A DNA stretch of 64,000 nucleotides from Narthecium ossifragum (taxonomy: Eukaryota > Streptophyta > Magnoliopsida > Dioscoreales > Nartheciaceae): contig OY986971.1 in assembly GCA_963920575.1 (NCBI GenBank), positions 19,954,492-20,018,491 on the forward strand, read 5' to 3'. Shown here piece after piece: positions 61,501 to 64,000 of this stretch (positions are counted from its first letter, which is position 1; each line of letters starts with the position of its first letter). The notes beneath the pieces were generated by a model, which ran no database searches, was not told the DNA's origin, and saw nothing but the letters and a program-made list of their open reading frames with translations. The translations under genes were made by a program, and so were the position numbers.

Positions 61501-64000
61501 GCCGGCGACGTACACGTGACCTCGACTTCCAGCGAACGTGAAAAAGAATCGCATCGTCATATGACATAACATGATAATGTGGCATAGTTATACACATCAA
61601 TGCATCCCCATTCGGACCCATTTATATTAATATAATAATATTATTTTAATTTATATTATTAAAATAATATAAAATAAATAGTAGCTCAATTCAAACCAAT
61701 CAAATTAGAAATTGTTCATTAATTAGATTAAAATTTTGGATAAAACCCCCACAAGACCCTATTTTACACTCAAGTCCCTCCAATCCTGGGTTTAGGAATC
61801 CCGAGATAACTCTTATCCTGGGATTCCTATCCCAGAATAAAAGGGGTGTTTGGGTCTTATCCCGGGATAAGGGCAACCAATCCCGGGTACCAAACGGGCC
61901 CTAAAGCTCCTCCGACACCACCTCTCTGGGAAGCAACCCTGATTGCATCATTCTCTCCCCCGAAGCCTCTCAAACGCCTTGCTGATGACTTCTCGATACT
62001 GATCTTCCCCAAACCCATCTAGGCCCTCCTCTCCTCCTCCCATCTCCAACACCCCCCCCCCTCTCCATTTGACCCACCCATGCTGTCGGTATGCCCTTAT
62101 CATGTATCGTGCCAACGAAATGTAAGGTGCTGTCGGATAGTCATGCCGTCATATCACCGGGTTATTGAATTGCCGACAGGACACTATCTGACAGCACAAC
62201 AATCCTTGACAAGATGTTTAATCACTAAGATGCAGCTAAAAAAATTAACTTCATATTCAATGAACAGGACACTAAGAACATTTTCTCCTGCTTCTAAAGA
62301 AAGCTCTTCTCTTTCTTTTTATCTCCTGCTTGGCTACCTTCGGACAGCAGCAATTGGCGTGGCTGGATGGCTTGGAAATAGAAAATTTATCTCTGGCGGG
62401 CCTTTGATGGAGTGAAGAGCCTAAAGCTTGATAAGTCAGAAGGAGGGATGGAAAGGGCAAAGTTCTTGATTACTGTCCTGGACTACAGTTTTCCTTATTG
62501 TTCAATCACTAATAATCTTCAAGATGTACGCATATACTTATTCTTGTGAAGGCTCCACATAGTTTCCTTCACTTCTGAAAAGGTATTCTGAGTCTGTTTT
62601 GCAGATTAGGACTCCCTATTGTTGCCATCATGTATCTTCTGTTGATACATCAAACCTTCATCATGAAAACTTTAGCTAACATAGTTTGAGATATGAAGAG
62701 CATCTTTACAATTATTAGGTAACAAAAGGATTCAGGCCCTCTCCTTTAGCTCGTCTATTTACCTCACCATTTCACTGGAGCAGCTTAAGAATCTAGTGAC
62801 ATGACCACTGGCTGCTACAGGCTCAAGAAAACACAAAGAAACCCAGGCATATTTATTGTCTTCTCAAATTGCCTAATGGTCTTAATTCAGGTCATTTCTC
62901 GTGCCAATCTAATTACTCAGTCAAATTCGTCAGAGCATCTTAAGAATCTAGCAACATGACAACCCCTGGCAACAGACACTCAGAAAAACAGAACGAAACC
63001 TGAACACATTATTTGTCTTGTAAAAAACTCTCTAATCACCTTAAGGATGTACACAATGGTACAACACAATGAACATTATTAGTCAAAGAAGTGGAATACA
63101 GACCATATACAAAGGATTCGAACAGATTTGATAGCTTCTAACATATGTTCACTTGATTTAATGGTTCCACGTTCTTAAAGAAAATTCATTGTATTTAGAA
63201 AGAAAACACTTTCCAAAATTAAAATATGGGCAGAAATGAAATGAGCAGGAGAATGATGTCTACTTTGTATAGTTAAACATGTACAGAAAAGAATTTCTTC
63301 CATGGTGAGAGATGTAAGCAGAACATATACAGAAAGAGCTCAACTTTCCAAGAATCATGTTGAATTTACCACAGCCTGAGAAATTAAGAAGCTGATATTT
63401 GTTGTCTGGGTCCAGCATGTAATACACCTACATAAAAATTAGAGAAATCAAATAATTAAAAAGAGTGACTCGGAAATCAATAAAATACAGCTGGAGTAAA
63501 AACGAACTTCTCTACTAAGTTGGCTTATAAGTATCTTATACCGTCCTTTGATATGTCAAAGGCTTTCAATTTGATTGGAGCATAATACTTTTATATGAAA
63601 TAACATGTTCATACCCGAATAGCACAATTTATGACTTGGGATGAAAAGACACATGGTGAAAGTGAAGGTTGGCCATATTGAAGTACATGGGCCATCAGAA
63701 AACCTTCTCTTATTATGAATGCAAAACAGTGATATCACAAGAATTGCACTCTTAACCAAACAATGCCCTTTTTCTTATCACGATGCCTATAATAACAGTA
63801 TCACATATAGAACAATGAAGATAGAGAATAGCGTCCAAGAAATCATCTCAATTTCATTCAACTTTCAATCAAATACATGCTTTTCCTTGTTACACATTAG
63901 ATGTGTCACCTTATTATCAATACCACGAAATGAAGTAGTAAAAGGGTGCTCATCATCAGCTTCATTGGTATGGTTGTAAACTACATCCAAAATGACCTGC
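37529..64000 (-). CDS. ISA3: Isoamylase-type starch debranching enzyme, ISA3 type, C-terminal half
   Basis: Fifteen exons, minus strand: 64000(edge)-63910, 63427-63370, 59255-59192, 58149-58050, 49166-49066, 47895-47844, 45602-45540, 44820-44731, 44642-44570, 43971-43892, 41054-40950, 40866-40768, 38802-38741, 38540-38429, 37642-37529 (TGA). All introns are GT-AG and all phases join, giving about 420 residues of an expected 760-790. GH13 landmarks are present: DVVYNHT (region I), DGFRFDLAS with the nucleophile Asp, [10 protein letters not shown] with the acid/base Glu, and IAHDGF with the third catalytic Asp. [17 protein letters not shown] and the ending [10 protein letters not shown] identify ISA3 over ISA1 or ISA2. 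The enzyme hydrolyses alpha-1,6 branches of phosphorylase-trimmed glucans in plastids during starch breakdown. No broken exon is seen. The first codons at the edge (after GCAG) may themselves start an exon. Introns reach 8.9 kb through transposon insertions. Confidence 0.95.
37687..38090. repeat. Tandem duplication of about 195-210 bp in the last ISA3 intron
   Basis: Unit 1 is 37687-37881 and unit 2 is 37882 to about 38090; both start TGGACTTAA, run through GCTATAAGCATTGGCCTG, and end near GCTGGTGTT. Identity is about 85-90%. Confidence 0.9.
40454..40694. mobile_element. Possible CATGG-type hAT-like element, decayed
   Basis: Left end TATGGATTATCGTAC and right end GGAAATCCATG are inverted, with flanks CCTCAGGG and CCCCAAGG (6 of 8 match). 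Internal GTGCCAGTCACTGGCATGAT and CCGGTTGGTGTGACC resemble the other ISA3-intron elements. Confidence 0.4.
41672..42916. repeat. Three copies of a 50-bp intron repeat, one disrupted
   Basis: Copies of the GAGGTCACTAAGAGCTTCCA-type unit lie at 41672-41723, 41787-41840 and 42862-42916. The hAT-like element at 41841 inserted at the end of the second copy. Confidence 0.75.
41841..42755. mobile_element. CAAGG-type hAT-like element, 915 bp
   Basis: The ends are perfect inverted repeats: CAAGGATTGCCGTGCCG, and CGGCACGGCAATCCTTG on the right. An exact 8-bp target duplication CTCTATAC lies at 41833-41840 and 42756-42763. It has no coding capacity. Inside are clustered CCGGCACGG motifs, two head-to-tail palindromes of TTAGCCTATATATAGGCTAA type (42097-42145) and a CT-rich block at 42165-42345. 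The 8-bp duplication and the CA(A/T)GG start fit hAT. Confidence 0.9.
44194..44341. mobile_element. CATGG-family hAT-like element, 148 bp
   Basis: Left end GAAGGATTTTCGTGCCAGTC and right end CACTGTAATCCACG are inverted. Flanks are CATTGAAG and TATTGAAG (7 of 8). The interior (CAGCACAGTGCGGGCC and similar) resembles the element at 46450-46602. Confidence 0.65.
45926..46330. mobile_element. hAT-like MITE with GCGCCTAGGCG core repeats
   Basis: Left CATGGTTCTAAAAAACGCT and right AGCGTTTTTTAGAACCTTG are inverted repeats. An exact 8-bp duplication ATTCAAAC lies at 45918-45925 and 46331-46338. Subterminal CGCCTAGGCG-type repeats flank an AT-rich middle. The terminal CA(A/T)GG matches the other ISA3-intron family though the next bases differ. 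Confidence 0.9.
46450..46602. mobile_element. CATGG-type hAT-like element, 153 bp
   Basis: Left CATGGATTGCTGTGGCGGTC and right GTGGCACAGTAATCCATG are inverted. Flanks ATTCAATC and TTTCCATC match at 6 of 8. Confidence 0.7.
49806..50930 (+). pseudogene. Ty3/gypsy gag fragment, two in-frame stops, cut inside the zinc knuckle
   Basis: From the ATG the frame shows a gypsy capsid region: [18 protein letters not shown], then [20 protein letters not shown], a TAG at 50193-50195, then [28 protein letters not shown] and [12 protein letters not shown] second TAG (50865-50867) precedes [13 protein letters not shown], a CCHC knuckle that lacks its last Cys because unrelated GC-rich sequence starts there. 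No protease, reverse transcriptase or LTRs were seen. It lies in the 8.9 kb ISA3 intron on the strand opposite to ISA3. Confidence 0.85.
50926..51371. repeat. GC-rich block with inverted, direct and tandem repeats
   Basis: GATGGGTGAGAGGAACACTA at 50938-50957 is the complement of part of 51229-51262 (TAGTGTTCCTCTCACCCATC). A block of about 60 bp containing CTCTGTTCCCCTCACCCATC recurs at about 51020 and 51262. Then CGTCGCCCGA repeats six times in tandem (51309-51370). Confidence 0.8.
51940..52330 (+). pseudogene. Coding-like remnant with three [11 protein letters not shown] repeats
   Basis: The frame reads [11 protein letters not shown], then [13 protein letters not shown], a stop, and [13 protein letters not shown], each followed by related sequence (SEPAPK or SEPALK, then GTSSTG or GTSSNG). 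The three basic units are internal duplications. A GC-rich first-exon-like stretch (51500-51619) with a GTAATG donor precedes it. Arg-rich N-termini of this type occur in some plant Helitron helicases, but no Rep or helicase motif is here, so identity is unproven. Confidence 0.4.
52920..52927. repeat. Left target duplication of the foldback element
   Basis: TACAAGAC here is repeated exactly at 55623-55630. Confidence 0.85.
52928..55622. mobile_element. 2.7 kb foldback (long inverted-repeat) hAT-like element
   Basis: From 52985 to 55622 the sequence is a long, imperfect inverted repeat with arms of more than 1 kb: CAAGGATTGTCGTCCCGG pairs with the end at 55622, TTAGCAATTAAATGTGATAT (about 53130) with 55411-55435, the CT-rich block at 53930-54035 with 54860-54955, and GATAGGCAATAAGTGACGGC-like sequence near 54175 with 54690. 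The centre near 54345-54510 has a 16-G run, a matching C run and two direct copies of a TGATCGGCACGGTAAATACC unit. A further 57 bp (CATGGATTTACG...) lies outside the left arm. Exact 8-bp duplications TACAAGAC flank the whole. It lies in ISA3 intron 4 of those visible here. Confidence 0.82.
53515..53750. mobile_element. CATGG-type hAT-like element nested in the foldback left arm, 236 bp
   Basis: Left CATGGATTGTCGTCCCGG and right GACCGGCACGACAATCCATG are inverted repeats. An exact 8-bp duplication CTACTTAG lies at 53507-53514 and 53751-53758. It is absent from the right arm, so it arrived after the foldback arms formed. It belongs to the same family as 41841-42755. Confidence 0.9.
56071..56232. 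repeat. 81-bp tandem duplication in an ISA3 intron
   Basis: AGGGAGTGGAGGCTCAAACT starts both units (56071 and 56152); they end GGCGTCAGCGCACT. Only a few differences separate them. Confidence 0.92.
56773..57635. mobile_element. MITE-like element with AAGTGACTTC-rich ends
   Basis: Left GGGCCTGTTTGGTTGCTGAG and right (read inward) GGGCATGTATGCTTCATGTG are imperfect inverted repeats, followed by GAAGTG-rich subterminal sequence on both sides. TAT flanks both ends (56770-56772 and 57636-57638), compatible with a decayed Harbinger duplication. The AT-rich middle is a tandem repeat. Confidence 0.65.
57000..57470. repeat. About 200-bp AT-rich tandem repeats inside the MITE-like element
   Basis: Units begin ATGTGAGA(T/C)C at about 57000, 57196 and 57397 and contain AATATTTTATTACAGT and TTATTTGCCACTTAAAATAT. 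The third is partial. Confidence 0.85.
59732..60239. mobile_element. hAT-like element with CTAGGAAGCA ends, 508 bp
   Basis: Left CTAGGAAGCATTGACGCGG and right GTGTCGGTGCTTCCTAG are inverted. An exact 8-bp duplication GTTTTAAG lies at 59724-59731 and 60240-60247. Subterminal GACACGTG or GTGTCCGAC motifs are repeated. No transposase is present. Confidence 0.88.
60758..61901. mobile_element. Composite Harbinger-like MITE carrying a gene fragment
   Basis: TAA flanks both ends (60755-60757, 61902-61904). The left end GGGCTTGTTTGGTATGGG has its own partner CCATACCAAACAAGCCC at 60968-60984, and a second unit from 60985 (GGTGCGTTTGGTAGCGGGAT) pairs with CGGGTACCAAACGGGCCC at 61884-61901. So one small MITE abuts a larger one. 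The larger holds a GC-rich segment (61330-61572) resembling kelch-repeat coding sequence. A 60-bp direct repeat (GGGATTGGTGAGGTGGAAAG) lies at 61121 and 61181. Confidence 0.7.
61381..61572 (-). pseudogene. Captured fragment resembling an F-box/kelch-repeat protein
   Basis: The minus-strand frame reads [18 protein letters not shown], then [17 protein letters not shown] and MPTIAEER, ending in a stop. VYVAGGH, NAL-AE-YD and the following MP-ER spacing are the pattern of a kelch repeat in plant F-box/kelch proteins. Its GC content is far above the surrounding AT-rich MITE, as expected for a captured exon. The usual W after the acidic stretch is replaced, and only one to one-and-a-half repeats are present, so it is not a functional gene. 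Confidence 0.55.
62079..62214. repeat. Possible decayed CAAGG-type element
   Basis: GCTGTCGGTATGCCCTTATC on the left and GACAGCACAACAATCCTTG on the right are loosely inverted, with internal GTGCTGTCGGATAGTC and TGCCGACAGGACACTATC pairing. No target duplication found. Confidence 0.35.
62781..63046. repeat. Diverged tandem duplication in an ISA3 intron
   Basis: The sequence from 62785 (CTTAAGAATCTAGTGACATG) to about 62890 is repeated from 62938 (CTTAAGAATCTAGCAACATG) to about 63046 with many changes. Confidence 0.7.

Overview
The window is nuclear DNA of a flowering plant, most likely a monocot outside the grasses (a guess from overall feel, not provable here). Two host genes are supported: a small classical arabinogalactan-protein gene (22116-22562, minus) and the 3' half of an isoamylase-type starch debranching enzyme gene, ISA3 type (37529 to beyond 64000, minus). 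I resolved fifteen ISA3 exons, with every splice junction in frame. Most of the rest is transposon sequence, much of it nested. I saw no tRNA, rRNA, CRISPR or bacterial-type operon.

Layout. (1) 1-3551: minus-strand L1-type LINE cut by the window edge; ORF1 (DUF4283 plus zinc knuckle) overlaps ORF2 (endonuclease, then reverse transcriptase) by four bases. (2) 3791-21276: an old Mutator-like element (MULE) with degenerate inverted ends, a broken plus-strand transposase and a broken minus-strand GRF zinc-finger gene. Inserted into it are three related long LTRs (5484-8600, 11049-15318, 17474-19961), a hAT-like element (16683-20412) that hosts the third LTR, and a Harbinger-like element (13227-14873) inside the second LTR. 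(3) 22116-22706: arabinogalactan-protein gene and promoter. (4) 24242-34524: a young, apparently complete Ty1/copia element with a 1304-residue uninterrupted polyprotein; its 3' LTR carries another solo LTR (32195-33841). (5) 34530-37528: intergenic. (6) 37529-64000: ISA3, whose introns hold at least eight short hAT-like or Harbinger-like elements, a gypsy gag fragment, a 2.7 kb foldback element and a MITE-like element carrying a kelch-repeat gene fragment.

The most notable structures are: a family of hAT-like elements in ISA3 introns starting CATGG or CAAGG, five with exact or near-exact 8-bp target duplications; the 2.7 kb foldback element, itself hosting a smaller relative; arrays of GATCGATC- or GGTCGACC-type palindromes in four LTRs; a 256-bp MULE duplication bracketing an LTR with unmatched flanks, best explained by LTR-LTR recombination; and the kelch fragment in a mobile element.

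ISA3 acts in plastids, trimming short branches during starch breakdown. The arabinogalactan protein would be a secreted, glycosylated, GPI-anchored cell-surface protein. The two genes have no evident functional link. All coordinates and identities were read by eye.
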